Counted from the first letter of the stretch, positions 33,933 through 42,635 are shown. The stretch: DNA of 64,000 nt from Goekera deserti (GCF_010685995.1 NZ_JAAGWK010000009.1:496001-560000); one strand, 5' to 3'. Notes: generated from the sequence alone by a model not told the origin. Program-made: numbers and translations.

Positions 33933-35495
33933 ATGACGTCGGTGCACACCACCGGGGCCACGGTTCCGCAGGCGGCCGGCACGGTCCTGGTCGTGGGGGC
34001 CGGCGGCAGCGGTCTCGCGACGGCCCTGGAGCTGGCCCGCGCCGGGGTGGCCGTGCGCGTCGTCGACGCCGCAGCGGGACCGTGCCGGGAGTCCCGGGGG
34101 AACGGGCTGCAGGCCCGGACCCTCGAACTGCTCGACCTGCACGGCGTCACCGACGACCTGGTGGCACGCGGCAACCCCGTCGACACCCTCACCGTGTTCG
34201 CCGGCGGCGAGCGCCTGACCGAGGTGGACTTCCGGCTGGCGCCCAGCCGGTTCACGTCGCTGGTGCTCCCGCAGTGCCACACCGAGGAGGTCCTGCGCCG
34301 GCGGCTCGCCGACCACGGCGTCGAGGTCGAGTGGGGCACGCGGCTCGAGGCGATCGTCCAGGACCACGACAGGGTGACCGCGACGCTGCAGCACGACGGC
34401 GGCTCGACCGAGGCGGTCGTCTCCTGGTTGGTGGGGGCGGACGGTGCCGGCAGCACGGTGCGCAAGCTGCTGGGCTTCTCCTTCGACGGCGTCTCGTTCG
34501 AGGAACGCTGGGGCCTGATGGACGCCGCCCTGGACTGGGAGCTGCCCGGTGACCGGATCCGGGTGTTCCGCACCGTCGGCGGCCGGGGGCAGCTCATCAC
34601 CGTCCCGCTCGGCGGTGACCGCTACCGCGTCCAGACCGACGACATCGACCGCGACGACCGTGCGGCGCCGTCACTGGCGCACATGCAGGAGCTGTTCGAC
34701 CGCTACTCCGGCGTGCCCGGGACGCTGTCGTCCCCGACGTGGACGTCGTCGTTCCGGGTGCACTGCCGCCAGGTCGTCGCCTACCGGGACCGACGCGTGT
34801 TCCTGGCGGGCGACGCCGCGCACATCCACACCCCCGCGGGCGGCCAGGGGCTCAACACCGGGATCCAGGACGGCATCAACCTCGGGTGGAAGCTCGCGCT
34901 GGTCGCCGCCGGCCACGCCGGCGCGGAACTGCTCGACAGCTACGAGCAGGAGCGGGCTCCCGTCGCCGCGGCCGTCCTGCGGTTGACCGAGGTGCTCGCC
35001 CGCGATCCGGGGCGGGTCAGCGTCTCGGCGCCGGCGGACCGGGTCCAGGTCGCGAACGTCGTCAGCCAGTGTGCGATCACCTACCACGGCGGTCCCCTGG
35101 CGGCGACGGAGGACGACGCCGGGAGCGGGCTGCGTGCCGGCGACCGGCTGCCCGACGTGCTCGTGGACGGTCAGCGGCTCCACGAGCGGCTCCGCACAGG
35201 CCGGGTGACCGTCGTACGGCTGGGGGCGGCCGAACTCCCGCACGTCGCCTCGGCGGCCGTCGATCTCTGGGACGTGGACACCACCGCGCCGGACCAGCCG
35301 CTGGCCGAGGCGCTGGGCTTCCGGGACGGCCTGGCGGTCATCCGGCCCGACGGGTACCTGGGCTGCTCGACCGCCAGGGCGGACGGCGCCACCGTGGTCC
35401 AGGACCACCTCGCCGACGTCCTCCGCCTCTCGGACGACCCCCACCGACGACGGCCCACCTCGTCGGCTCCCCCGCTGGCCGCCTCGACGAGATAG
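33933..35495 (+). CDS. Class A FAD-dependent monooxygenase (second copy)
   Basis: A 520-aa flavoprotein hydroxylase of the PheA/TfdB/MhpA class. The FAD motif GAGGSGLATALELARAG is at about residues 22-38, the DG motif is VGADGAGSTVRKLLGF, and the GD motif is FLAGDAAHIHTPAGGQGLNTGIQDGINLGWKLA, a better match to consensus than in the copy at 26825. A thioredoxin-like C-terminal domain follows (GDRLPDVLVDGQRLHERL, LAVIRPDGYLG). ATG 33933 has GAGGAGGT 6 nt upstream. Two hydroxylases in one island could act in sequence on one ring or on two related substrates. Confidence 0.93.
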   Translation: MTSVHTTGATVPQAAGTVLVVGAGGSGLATALELARAGVAVRVVDAAAGPCRESRGNGLQARTLELLDLHGVTDDLVARGNPVDTLTVFAGGERLTEVDFRLAPSRFTSLVLPQCHTEEVLRRRLADHGVEVEWGTRLEAIVQDHDRVTATLQHDGGSTEAVVSWLVGADGAGSTVRKLLGFSFDGVSFEERWGLMDAALDWELPGDRIRVFRTVGGRGQLITVPLGGDRYRVQTDDIDRDDRAAPSLAHMQELFDRYSGVPGTLSSPTWTSSFRVHCRQVVAYRDRRVFLAGDAAHIHTPAGGQGLNTGIQDGINLGWKLALVAAGHAGAELLDSYEQERAPVAAAVLRLTEVLARDPGRVSVSAPADRVQVANVVSQCAITYHGGPLAATEDDAGSGLRAGDRLPDVLVDGQRLHERLRTGRVTVVRLGAAELPHVASAAVDLWDVDTTAPDQPLAEALGFRDGLAVIRPDGYLGCSTARADGATVVQDHLADVLRLSDDPHRRRPTSSAPPLAASTR

Positions 35496-35590
35496 CCGAC
35501 CGACGGGCAGCCACGCGCGGGCCCCCTCGCCGGCGCCGTCGCCGCCTGGTCCGGGCGGGTGCGGCGACGGCCAGGACAGGCGGGGTGTCC

Positions 35591-35596
35591 TAGCAT
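35591..35596 (+). promoter_or_regulatory. Probable -10 of the MarR gene
   Basis: TAGCAT ends 8 nt before the GTG at 35605, compatible with a near-leaderless transcript. No clear -35. Confidence 0.35.
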
Positions 35597-35604
35597 CGCC
35601 GACC

Positions 35605-36069
35605 GTGAGCGCGTCCGCAGCGAGTCCGCCCGGTCCCGACCGCCCGGCTGCCGCGGACTTCGACGCCGGTGCGCGACCCGGGTACCTCCTGCGGCGGGGC
35701 GTGAAGCAGCTGTCCCAGCTGTGGACGGAGCGGGGTCTGGAGATGACGGTCCCGCAGTTCGCGATCCTCGTCGAGCTGGCCCAGTCCGACGGGCTGGACC
35801 AGCGCACGCTGAGCGACCGGGTGCTGATCGACCCGTCGACGGTGACCGACATGTGCCGCCGACTGCTCGCCCGGGGCGACATCGAGCGGGAGCGCGACCC
35901 GGCCGACCAGCGCCGGTACACGGTGCGGATCACCCCGGCCGGACGGGCGAGCCTCGCCCCGGCCCTGCCGGTGGTCCGCGAGATCGACGACCTCCTGCTC
36001 GCACGGCTGACACCCGCCGAGCGTGAGCTGTTCGTGCAGCTGTTCCGCAAGGCGCTCGGCCTCGACTGA
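35605..36069 (+). CDS. MarR-family transcriptional regulator
   Basis: A 154-aa winged-helix regulator. The MarR core is clear: FAILVELAQSDGLDQRTLSDRVLIDPSTVTDMCRRLLARGDIERERDPADQRRYTVRITPAG, with the wing in DPADQRRYTV. Such proteins usually respond to phenolic ligands and repress neighbouring genes. It lies between the second monooxygenase and the convergent flavin oxidase (stops 32 bp apart). None of the TGCCATTGA boxes lies upstream of it, so it may be a separate layer of control. Confidence 0.92.
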   Translation: MSASAASPPGPDRPAAADFDAGARPGYLLRRGVKQLSQLWTERGLEMTVPQFAILVELAQSDGLDQRTLSDRVLIDPSTVTDMCRRLLARGDIERERDPADQRRYTVRITPAGRASLAPALPVVREIDDLLLARLTPAERELFVQLFRKALGLD

Positions 36070-36101
36070 CTGCGCTCGACCCCCGACCCGGCGGGAGACC
36101 G

Positions 36102-37505
36102 TCAGGCCCGCGAGCGCGCCAGGTTCGCGTTGAACCGGAAGACGTTGTCGGGGTCGTAGGTCTCCTTGAGGTCGACCAGTCGCTCCCACGTCCCGCCGTA
36201 CACGGCCGACGTGCCGCCGTCCTCGTCGCCTCCGGCGAAGTTGACGTAGCTGCCGCCACTGAGGTGCGGCCGGAACACCTCGTACACCCTGCGCACCCAC
36301 CCGATCGACTCGTCGTCGGCTGCCACGTCGTCCCACAACCCGATGATGTTCATCGGCCACCGGGCCTGACGGTGCGGGAACGCGGTCGCGTCCTGACCGA
36401 CGCGGGCCACCGCACCGCCCAACCTGAGCACCTCGAACTGGCAGGACGGGTGGGGCATCGTCGCGGCACACTCGACCAGGGCCGTGAGCAGGTCGTCGGG
36501 GAGCTCGTCCAGGAAGCCGGCCTTCGCGTAGTGCCGACGACCGTGCACGAAGACGTGGTCCATCTGCTGCTGCGACGCCACCCACGGCACGACGCCCGCG
36601 ACCACGGCCGCGGTCGGCAGCCGGCCGACCAGCTCGCCGATCACCCGCTCGCCCTCGGTGACGTCCCCGGCCCAGAACAGCGGCATGAGCAGGACCGGCA
36701 CACCGCGCAGTCGGTCCGGGACCCACTCGAAGCCCGGTCCCTCCGGCGCACCACGGAACAGCGAGATCCAGGACAGGTCGTCGGGCACGTCGTCGTCGCC
36801 CATCACCGAGCGCCACACCCGCAGCGCCTCCTCGGCGTGCTCGAGCTCGACGATCGACGCCGCGACGTACACGTCGGGCCCGAAGTCGTGGCAGCGGAGC
36901 CGGAACTCGGTGACGATGCCGAAGTTCCCGCTCCCGCCACGCACGGCCCAGAACAGGTCCGCGTTCTCCGTCTCACTGGCCTCCACGACCTGCCCGTCGG
37001 CCAGCACCATCTGCACGGACTCGAGGCTGTCGATGGTCAGGCCGAACTTCCGCATCAGGTTGCCGAACCCGCCGCCGAGGATCAGGCCGCCGGCGCCGGT
37101 GTGCGAGATGGCGCCGGCCGGCACCACGAGTCCATGGGGTGCGGTCGCCTCGTCGAGGCCCCGCAGCAACGCCCCTCCCTGCACCGTGGCCCGCTTCGCC
37201 GCCGCGTCCACGGAGACCGCGGACATGGCCGACAGGTCGACCACCAGACCGTCGTCGTCGCAGACGCTGTAGCCGGGCGCACTGTGGCCGCCGCACTTGA
37301 CCGCGATCGGCAGGTCGACCTCGCGCGCGAAGCGCACGGCGGCCGCGACGCCGTCGACGTCGCGCGGCTGCAGGATCATCCGGGGTCGGCGGTCGATCAT
37401 GCCGTTCCACAGCCGGCGGGCCGCCTCGTACCCGGGGGTGCCCGGCAGCAGGACGGCCACCCCGCTCTCGCCCAGGACGTCGTCGGCCGTTCGCAGCTGG
37501 GTCAC
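36102..37505 (-). CDS. FAD-linked oxidase (PCMH/BBE-type)
   Basis: A 467-aa oxidase of the berberine-bridge-enzyme-like group. The FAD-binding PCMH domain includes CGGHSAPGYSVCDDGLVVDLS, whose His (GGHS) is the usual covalent flavin attachment site. The second position, normally a Cys in bicovalent enzymes, reads SHTGAGGLILGGGFG, so the flavin is probably attached through His alone. The C-terminal BBE segment is present (GGTSAVYGGTWERLVDLKETYDPDNVFRFNANL). GTG 37505 has GGGGAG upstream. A CATTGAGCGG box lies 70 bp upstream, linking it to the catabolic regulon. Substrate unknown. Confidence 0.9.
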   Translation of the reverse strand: MTQLRTADDVLGESGVAVLLPGTPGYEAARRLWNGMIDRRPRMILQPRDVDGVAAAVRFAREVDLPIAVKCGGHSAPGYSVCDDDGLVVDLSAMSAVSVDAAAKRATVQGGALLRGLDEATAPHGLVVPAGAISHTGAGGLILGGGFGNLMRKFGLTIDSLESVQMVLADGQVVEASETENADLFWAVRGGSGNFGIVTEFRLRCHDFGPDVYVAASIVELEHAEEALRVWRSVMGDDDVPDDLSWISLFRGAPEGPGFEWVPDRLRGVPVLLMPLFWAGDVTEGERVIGELVGRLPTAAVVAGVVPWVASQQQMDHVFVHGRRHYAKAGFLDELPDDLLTALVECAATMPHPSCQFEVLRLGGAVARVGQDATAFPHRQARWPMNIIGLWDDVAADDESIGWVRRVYEVFRPHLSGGSYVNFAGGDEDGGTSAVYGGTWERLVDLKETYDPDNVFRFNANLARSRA

Positions 37506-37574
37506 AGGAGCTCCCCTCGTCGGAATCAATGCGTGTACGCATGGATATGCGACCGGCCTGGGCGTCGGCAAGAG

Positions 37575-37590
37575 CCGCGTCATTGAGCGG
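37575..37590 (+). promoter_or_regulatory. Candidate IclR box upstream of the FAD-linked oxidase
   Basis: CCGCGTCATTGAGCGG, the most divergent of five related boxes (GTCATTGA instead of GCCATTGA). Confidence 0.4.
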
Positions 37591-37678
37591 ACACCAGCTG
37601 GCCGGCGGTCCTCGCCCGGCCCTCGGCGCCCGTCGGCCCATCACCGGAGGCGTCCCCGGTGACGAGCGCGGGACGGCG

Positions 37679-39055
37679 TCAGGCCCGGAACCGCTCCATC
37701 GTGTGGACCGTCAGGCCCTGCAGGCTCGCTGCCCCACCGGGTGCGGAGACGCGCAGGGCGACCGGCCCGGCGACGTCCACGCGGACGGCGGCGGTGTCGC
37801 CCCCGCTGAACACCTCGGCGAGGCCGGCGTCGAGCAGCAGCCGCAGGTGGTCCCCGGCGTCGGGCAGCCGCTCGTCCGGCCGACCCGGTCGGCCCACCGT
37901 GAGGCCGCGCTGCCCGTCGCCGGATGCAAGGACCAGCACCTCCACCCCGTCGGCCAGCACGGTCAGCCGGAGTCCGCCTGCTCCGGCCCGGGTCGCGATG
38001 CCGATGTCGAGGAAGGGGTCGAACGGCCCGAGGACGACCGGCTCGACGTCGACCTCGGTCGGGCCGAGGTCGGCCACCAGGCCCGACCGGAGCGTGTCGA
38101 CGTCCGGGTGCGGGTCGATCGTGACCCGGTCGCCGTCCAGTCCGAGCAGCACCGGCAGCGACAGCGCCCCCGCCCAGGCCGGGCCGGGCGCCGCCGACTC
38201 ACGCACCCAGGACACCGCACTGCGCCGGCGCTGGTCGTCCAGGAACGACGTGGTGGCATACAGGGCGTCGTTGGCGGTGAACCGCTGCCAGGTCGACGGC
38301 TGGAACCGACCGTCGTGCAGGTCCCCGACGGAGCACGCGACGTACTGGGCCAGGCCGTCGTGCCAGACCGACAGCAGCAGGACCCAGCGGTCCTCCAGCG
38401 GGAAGAGCTGGACGCACTCCCACACCGACCCGGTCCAGACGGGATCCGTCTCGGTGGTGGGGCGTTCGGCGAGGACCCCGTCGAACGTCCAGGTCGACAG
38501 GTCCGGGGAGGACCAGGACAGCGCCGTGCCGCGGCCGTCGGTGAGCCCGCCCCCGATGACCATCGACCAGCCGTCCCCGTCGCGCCGGACGGCCGGGTCG
38601 CGGAACTGGGTGAAGGGCAGACCGTCCGGCGGCCCGGCGACCACCGGCTCGCCCGGGTCGACCACCCAGGTGCTCCAGTCGCGGTCGCCGCGGGCCCGCA
38701 CGACCGAGCCGACGTCCAGGGACTCGCCCGCGACCCGCGTGTAGAAGATGCTCGGGGCGCCGTCGTCGTCCACGACGACCGCGCCGGACCAGCAGCCGAC
38801 CTCGTCCGGTCCCGGCGTCAGGGCCACCCCGACCCACTCCCACCGCACCAGGTCGGGACTGGACATCTGGCCCCACCCGCAGGCCGGGCTCCACTCCGGG
38901 GCCGCGGGGTTGTACTGGACGAACATCTCGTAGCGCCCGCCCGTAGGGCCCTCGTGCCAGGTGACGCCGAGCGGGTCGTTGATCCAGCCGGACTGCGGGG
39001 TCACGTGGAACCCAGGACGCACGCTCACTCCTGACCGGGACGGGGTGCTCACCAT
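37679..39055 (-). CDS. Glycoside hydrolase family 32 (beta-fructosidase/sucrose hydrolase)
   Basis: A 458-aa GH32 enzyme releasing fructose from sucrose or fructo-oligosaccharides. The nucleophile Asp is D27 in WINDPLG (usually NDPNG), the stabiliser lies in FRDP (151-154), and the acid/base Glu is E213 in VWECVQLFPL. A C-terminal beta-sandwich domain follows. There is no signal peptide, so hydrolysis is intracellular, after uptake. ATG 39055 is chosen (MVSTPSRSGVSVRPGFHVTP); no good ribosome-binding site is seen. It is last in the sugar locus, 170 bp after the permease genes and separated by two hairpins, so it may also have its own promoter. Confidence 0.92.
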   Translation of the reverse strand: MVSTPSRSGVSVRPGFHVTPQSGWINDPLGVTWHEGPTGGRYEMFVQYNPAAPEWSPACGWGQMSSPDLVRWEWVGVALTPGPDEVGCWSGAVVVDDDGAPSIFYTRVAGESLDVGSVVRARGDRDWSTWVVDPGEPVVAGPPDGLPFTQFRDPAVRRDGDGWSMVIGGGLTDGRGTALSWSSPDLSTWTFDGVLAERPTTETDPVWTGSVWECVQLFPLEDRWVLLLSVWHDGLAQYVACSVGDLHDGRFQPSTWQRFTANDALYATTSFLDDQRRRSAVSWVRESAAPGPAWAGALSLPVLLGLDGDRVTIDPHPDVDTLRSGLVADLGPTEVDVEPVVLGPFDPFLDIGIATRAGAGGLRLTVLADGVEVLVLASGDGQRGLTVGRPGRPDERLPDAGDHLRLLLDAGLAEVFSGGDTAAVRVDVAGPVALRVSAPGGAASLQGLTVHTMERFRA

Positions 39056-39143
39056 CACGGGTGGGGCCACGTCGGCTGTCCCGGGGAGCTGCTTGCGAAT
39101 GTAGTGGGGGCCAGGGCGGTGCCGACATCGGGCACCCGCCCCC

Positions 39144-39197
39144 ACGGCTCCCCTGGAGCCGTACGGGCGGGGACGCCGACTCGCGGCGTCCCCGCCC
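39144..39197 (-). terminator. Double hairpin between permease and GH32 genes
   Basis: A perfect 14-bp stem with a 5-nt loop (GGGCGGGGACGCCG at 39165-39178 with 39184-39197), 28 nt after the permease stop, followed by an 8-bp hairpin ACGGCTCC-cct-GGAGCCGT at 39144-39162. Either full termination or partial readthrough to GH32 is possible. Confidence 0.6.
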
Positions 39198-39224
39198 GGT
39201 GGCGGACGTGCTCGGTGCCCCGGC

Positions 39225-40151
39225 TCAGCCCTTGACCGACCCGGCGGTCAGGCCACGGACGAAGTACCGCTGCAGCGACAGGAACACCAGGATCGGCACG
39301 AGCATGGTGAACAGGCCGCCCGCGGTGAGCAGCTGCCAGCCCTGGCCCTGGTTGCCCAGCAGGGACACCAGCGCGATGGTCAGCGGCTGGTTCGACCCCG
39401 GACCCACGAAGATCAGCGCGGCCAGCAGGTCGTTCCAGACCCAGAGGAACTGGAAGATCGCGAACGAGGCCAGCGCGGGCGTCGACATCGGGATGATCAG
39501 CCGCCAGAACGTCTGGAAGTGGCTCGCGCCGTCGATCTTCGCCGACTCGATGATCTCCTTGGGCAACGTGGCCATGTAGTTGCGGATGAGGTAGATCGCC
39601 AGCGGCATGCCGAACCCGATGTGGGCCAGCCAGATGGCCAGGAACGTGCCGCTGATGCCGAGGTCGCCGTACAGCTTGAGCAGCGGCACCAGCGCGACCT
39701 GGGTCGGGACGACCAGCAGGGCGACGATCATCACCATGAGGAAGTCACGGCCCTTGAACTGCATGAACGTGAACACGTAGGCCGCGAACGCAGCGATCAG
39801 GATCGGGATGATCGTCGCCGGCACCGTGATGGCCACGCTGTTGACGAACGCCTCGCCCATGTTGGCCCGGCTGAACACGTCGCTGTAGTTCTGCAGGGTC
39901 ACCGACGGCGACGTGAAGATCGTCCACCAGCCCGACGAGTTGGCCTGGTCGGCGGGACGGAAGGACGTGACCGCCAGCCCCAGCGTGGGGATGATCCAGA
40001 GGGCACAGAGCAGGCCGACGACGATCCGGACCCACAGCGGCGACTTCCCCCCCACATCCGGCTTCTTCCCTCCCCGCGCCTTGGTGTTGCTGCCGACACT
40101 CGCGGTGTCGCTCTGCAGCTGGATGGGGGTGGCGACGGTGCCACTGCTCAT
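39225..40151 (-). CDS. Sugar ABC transporter permease, MalG-like
   Basis: A 308-aa inner-membrane subunit with six predicted helices and a polar N-terminal extension of about 40 residues. The ATPase-docking EAA loop is EIIESAKIDGASHFQTFWRL. CUT1-type importer component. Its start ATG overlaps the stop of the partner permease (ATGA). Expected cargo is a fructose-containing oligosaccharide, from the adjacent GH32 gene (inference). Confidence 0.92.
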   Translation of the reverse strand: MSSGTVATPIQLQSDTASVGSNTKARGGKKPDVGGKSPLWVRIVVGLLCALWIIPTLGLAVTSFRPADQANSSGWWTIFTSPSVTLQNYSDVFSRANMGEAFVNSVAITVPATIIPILIAAFAAYVFTFMQFKGRDFLMVMIVALLVVPTQVALVPLLKLYGDLGISGTFLAIWLAHIGFGMPLAIYLIRNYMATLPKEIIESAKIDGASHFQTFWRLIIPMSTPALASFAIFQFLWVWNDLLAALIFVGPGSNQPLTIALVSLLGNQGQGWQLLTAGGLFTMLVPILVFLSLQRYFVRGLTAGSVKG

Positions 40152-41131
40152 CGGGAGACCTCCTCAGCGCGGAACTGCCGGATCTGGTAGGTCATGATCG
40201 GGATCATCACGAGCATGAGCATGACGACGATCGCCGCGGCGTAACCGGCGTTGCTGTTGGTGAAGAGCTGGTTGTAGAAGTCGACCGCGATGACGTTGGT
40301 GCCGAAGTTGCCGTTCGTCATCACGTAGACGATGTCGAAGGTCTTGAGGACCGTGATCAGCACGGTGATGAACACGGTGATCAGCGAGGTCCGGATCTGC
40401 GGGACCACGACCCGGAAGAAGATGGCCCCCTCGCCGGCACCGTCGAGGCGGGCTGCCTCCAGGGTGTCGACCGGCACGCCCTTGATGGCAGCGGACAGCA
40501 GGACCATCGCGAAGCCGGCCTGCAACCACATGAGGATGACCATCAGCAGGAAGCTGTTCAGCTTGCCGCTGGAGATCTGCAGCCAGTTCACCGGGTCGCC
40601 ACCGACCCCGGTGACGATCCCGTTCAGCAGTCCGACCTGCTCCTGCGAGGCCGGGCTCGCCGCGTAGACGAAGCGCCAGATCGCCCCGGCGCTGACGGCC
40701 CCCACGGCGAGGGGCAGGAAGATGAAGGTCTTGGCCGTCTTCTCGGCCCGGGGCTCGAGGCGGTCGGCGAGCGTGGCGATGAGCAGACCCAGGACGATGG
40801 TGCCGGCCGGGACGATGATGATCCACAACAGCGTGTTGACCAAGGTGGTCTGGAACGCCGACGACGCCAGCAGATCGGAGTAGTTGGACAGACCGATGAA
40901 CTGCGTGCTGCTGGCGTTGGCGAAGCTGAAGATGATCGTCTGCACGGTCGGGTAGATCAGGTAGACGCCGATGGCGGCCAGCGCCGGGAACAACCACAGG
41001 AACGGTTTCACCCGCTCCTCCCACCGGCCGGGGAGGAGCTCGCCGAGCTTGTTCAGCAGGTAGAAGACGGCGACCGCACCGCCCACACCGGCGAGCACGG
41101 CGAGCAGCGCATTGGCGATCTTGATGCCCAT
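40148..41131 (-). CDS. Sugar ABC transporter permease, MalF-like
   Basis: A 327-aa permease with about eight predicted helices. The first two (residues 4-24 and 46-62) flank a short loop, and the EAA loop is VDTLEAARLDGAGEGAIFFR. It pairs with the MalG-like subunit, with which it overlaps by 4 bp. It lies 84 bp after the binding-protein gene; that gap contains an 18-bp perfect hairpin. ATG 41131 follows AGAGAGGATGG. Confidence 0.92.
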   Translation of the reverse strand: MGIKIANALLAVLAGVGGAVAVFYLLNKLGELLPGRWEERVKPFLWLFPALAAIGVYLIYPTVQTIIFSFANASSTQFIGLSNYSDLLASSAFQTTLVNTLLWIIIVPAGTIVLGLLIATLADRLEPRAEKTAKTFIFLPLAVGAVSAGAIWRFVYAASPASQEQVGLLNGIVTGVGGDPVNWLQISSGKLNSFLLMVILMWLQAGFAMVLLSAAIKGVPVDTLEAARLDGAGEGAIFFRVVVPQIRTSLITVFITVLITVLKTFDIVYVMTNGNFGTNVIAVDFYNQLFTNSNAGYAAAIVVMLMLVMIPIMTYQIRQFRAEEVSR

Positions 41132-41167
41132 CAGGGCCCATCCTCTCTAGGCAATGCGGGATCAGGG

Positions 41168-41205
41168 CCCGTGTGCCGGCCGCCGCCCGGCGGCCGGCAC
41201 ACGGG
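41168..41205 (-). terminator. 18-bp perfect hairpin between binding protein and permeases (attenuator)
   Basis: 41168-41185 pairs perfectly with 41188-41205, starting 9 nt after the binding-protein stop. In operons of this type such a hairpin stabilises the upstream mRNA and limits readthrough, giving more binding protein than permease. Confidence 0.7.
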
Positions 41206-41214
41206 ATCGTGCAG

Positions 41215-42534
41215 CTAGGACGCAGGCCAGCTGGCCTCGATGTTGTCCAGCGCCGTCTGGGCGTCGATCTCGCCCGCGATCCAGGCCGTCATCTCCTTCC
41301 AGAAGGAGCCGGAGCCGACGGCACCGGGCATCTGGTCGGACCCGTCGAAGGCCCAGTCGGTCGCCTCGTTCTGGATCGTGGCGAAGTTCCGCGAGGTGTC
41401 GCTCGGGTAGTTCGCCGGGTCGACGTCGGAGCGCGGCGCCAGGTACGACGTCAGCTCCTTCGCCATCTTGTTCTGGAAGTCCACCGAGGCCATGTAGGCC
41501 AGCGTCTTCTGGGCCGACTCGTTGTCACCGCTGAAGAGCCCGGCGAGGTCACCACCGCCGAGGACCGGCGAGGAGTCGGCACTGGTCCCCGGCATCGGGA
41601 ACACGCCGACCGTGTCGTCCAGGGTGTCGACGACGGCGTCGGGGAAGAAGCCCTGCTGGGTCAGGAAGTTGCCCTGCCGGTACATGTAGCAGCCGGGAGG
41701 CGTGTCGAACATCGGGTTGCCGGCGGTCTGGAAGTTGTTGCTGGCGATGGCCTCGCGGCCACCGTTGGTCTCGCCCGGGGCGAGCAGCAGCTCCTCCATC
41801 TGGTTCAGGACCTCGAGCACGCGCGGGTCGTTGAACGGGATCTCGTGCTGGACCCACTGGTTGTAGACGTCGGACCCGTAGTTGATCAGCATCAGGTTCT
41901 CGACCCAGTCGGTGGCCGGCCACCCGGTGCCCGGCCCGTTCTCGATGCCGAAGCACCAGGGCGTCGTCCCGGTGGCGGCGACGGTCTTGCTCAGCGACAG
42001 CAGGTCGTCGAACGTCGCGGGCGGGGTGGTCAGCCCGGCCTGCTCGGCGCCCGCCTTCGGGTAGTAGACGACGCTCTTGATGTTGGAGCTCATCAGGATC
42101 CCGTACTGGGTGCCGTCCTCGCCCTGGCCGGCCTCGATGGCCCCGGGCAGCATGTTCGCCTCGAGGTCGTCCATGTCGACCGCCTCGGAGACGTCGGAGA
42201 GCACGCCCCGCTCGGCCATCGTGCGCAGGATCCCGGGCTGCGGGAAGATCGCGATGTCGGGCAGCTGGTTGCCCTGCACGCGGGTGTTGATCAGCGAGTT
42301 GAAGTCCGGCGTCGGCGAGAACTGGATCGTGACGTCGTTCTGCCCCGCCCACTCTTTCATCACCGACTGGAACACCTGGTCCTGGTTGCCGGTGAACCCG
42401 TACATCAGCTCGATCTCGTTGCTGGTGTTGTTGCTCCCGCCGCCCCCGTCACCGCCGCTGCTGAGACAGCCGGACGTGAGCAGGGTGACGGCGCCGACGG
42501 CGATCGCCGCACCGATGGTCGATCTGTTGCGCAT
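41215..42534 (-). CDS. Sugar-binding lipoprotein of a CUT1 ABC importer
   Basis: A 439-aa type 1 extracellular solute-binding protein. The signal peptide ends in the lipobox LLTSGC (lipidated C23), followed by a Gly/Ser-rich linker. The binding domain starts IELMYGFTGNQDQVFQSVM and contains the ligand-domain motif GIENGPGTGWPATDWVENLML common to alpha-glucoside/fructo-oligosaccharide receptors. ATG 42534 has AGAGGAG 6 nt upstream. It is downstream of the ATPase gene with a 258-bp gap. Confidence 0.93.
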   Translation of the reverse strand: MRNRSTIGAAIAVGAVTLLTSGCLSSGGDGGGGSNNTSNEIELMYGFTGNQDQVFQSVMKEWAGQNDVTIQFSPTPDFNSLINTRVQGNQLPDIAIFPQPGILRTMAERGVLSDVSEAVDMDDLEANMLPGAIEAGQGEDGTQYGILMSSNIKSVVYYPKAGAEQAGLTTPPATFDDLLSLSKTVAATGTTPWCFGIENGPGTGWPATDWVENLMLINYGSDVYNQWVQHEIPFNDPRVLEVLNQMEELLLAPGETNGGREAIASNNFQTAGNPMFDTPPGCYMYRQGNFLTQQGFFPDAVVDTLDDTVGVFPMPGTSADSSPVLGGGDLAGLFSGDNESAQKTLAYMASVDFQNKMAKELTSYLAPRSDVDPANYPSDTSRNFATIQNEATDWAFDGSDQMPGAVGSGSFWKEMTAWIAGEIDAQTALDNIEASWPAS

Positions 42535-42556
42535 GAGGACTCCTCTGAGAACCGTG

Positions 42557-42579
42557 CTCCCGGCCTGCTCGGCCGGGAG
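42557..42579 (-). promoter_or_regulatory. Hairpin in the leader of the sugar-binding protein gene
   Basis: CTCCCGGCC-tgctc-GGCCGGGAG lies 23 nt upstream of the start codon. It may stabilise the mRNA or modulate translation. Confidence 0.4.
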
Positions 42580-42635
42580 GACCACCAGGGGCGGCGGGAC
42601 GATCCCGCCGCACCGAACGAGTTGCGGGCGCCGAC

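Noticed and set aside
17467-37505. Integrative element or genomic island with att sites beside the tRNA genes
   Set aside because: The island lies next to tRNA-Gly/tRNA-Pro, but I found no integrase, no direct repeat of a tRNA 3' end and no composition break.
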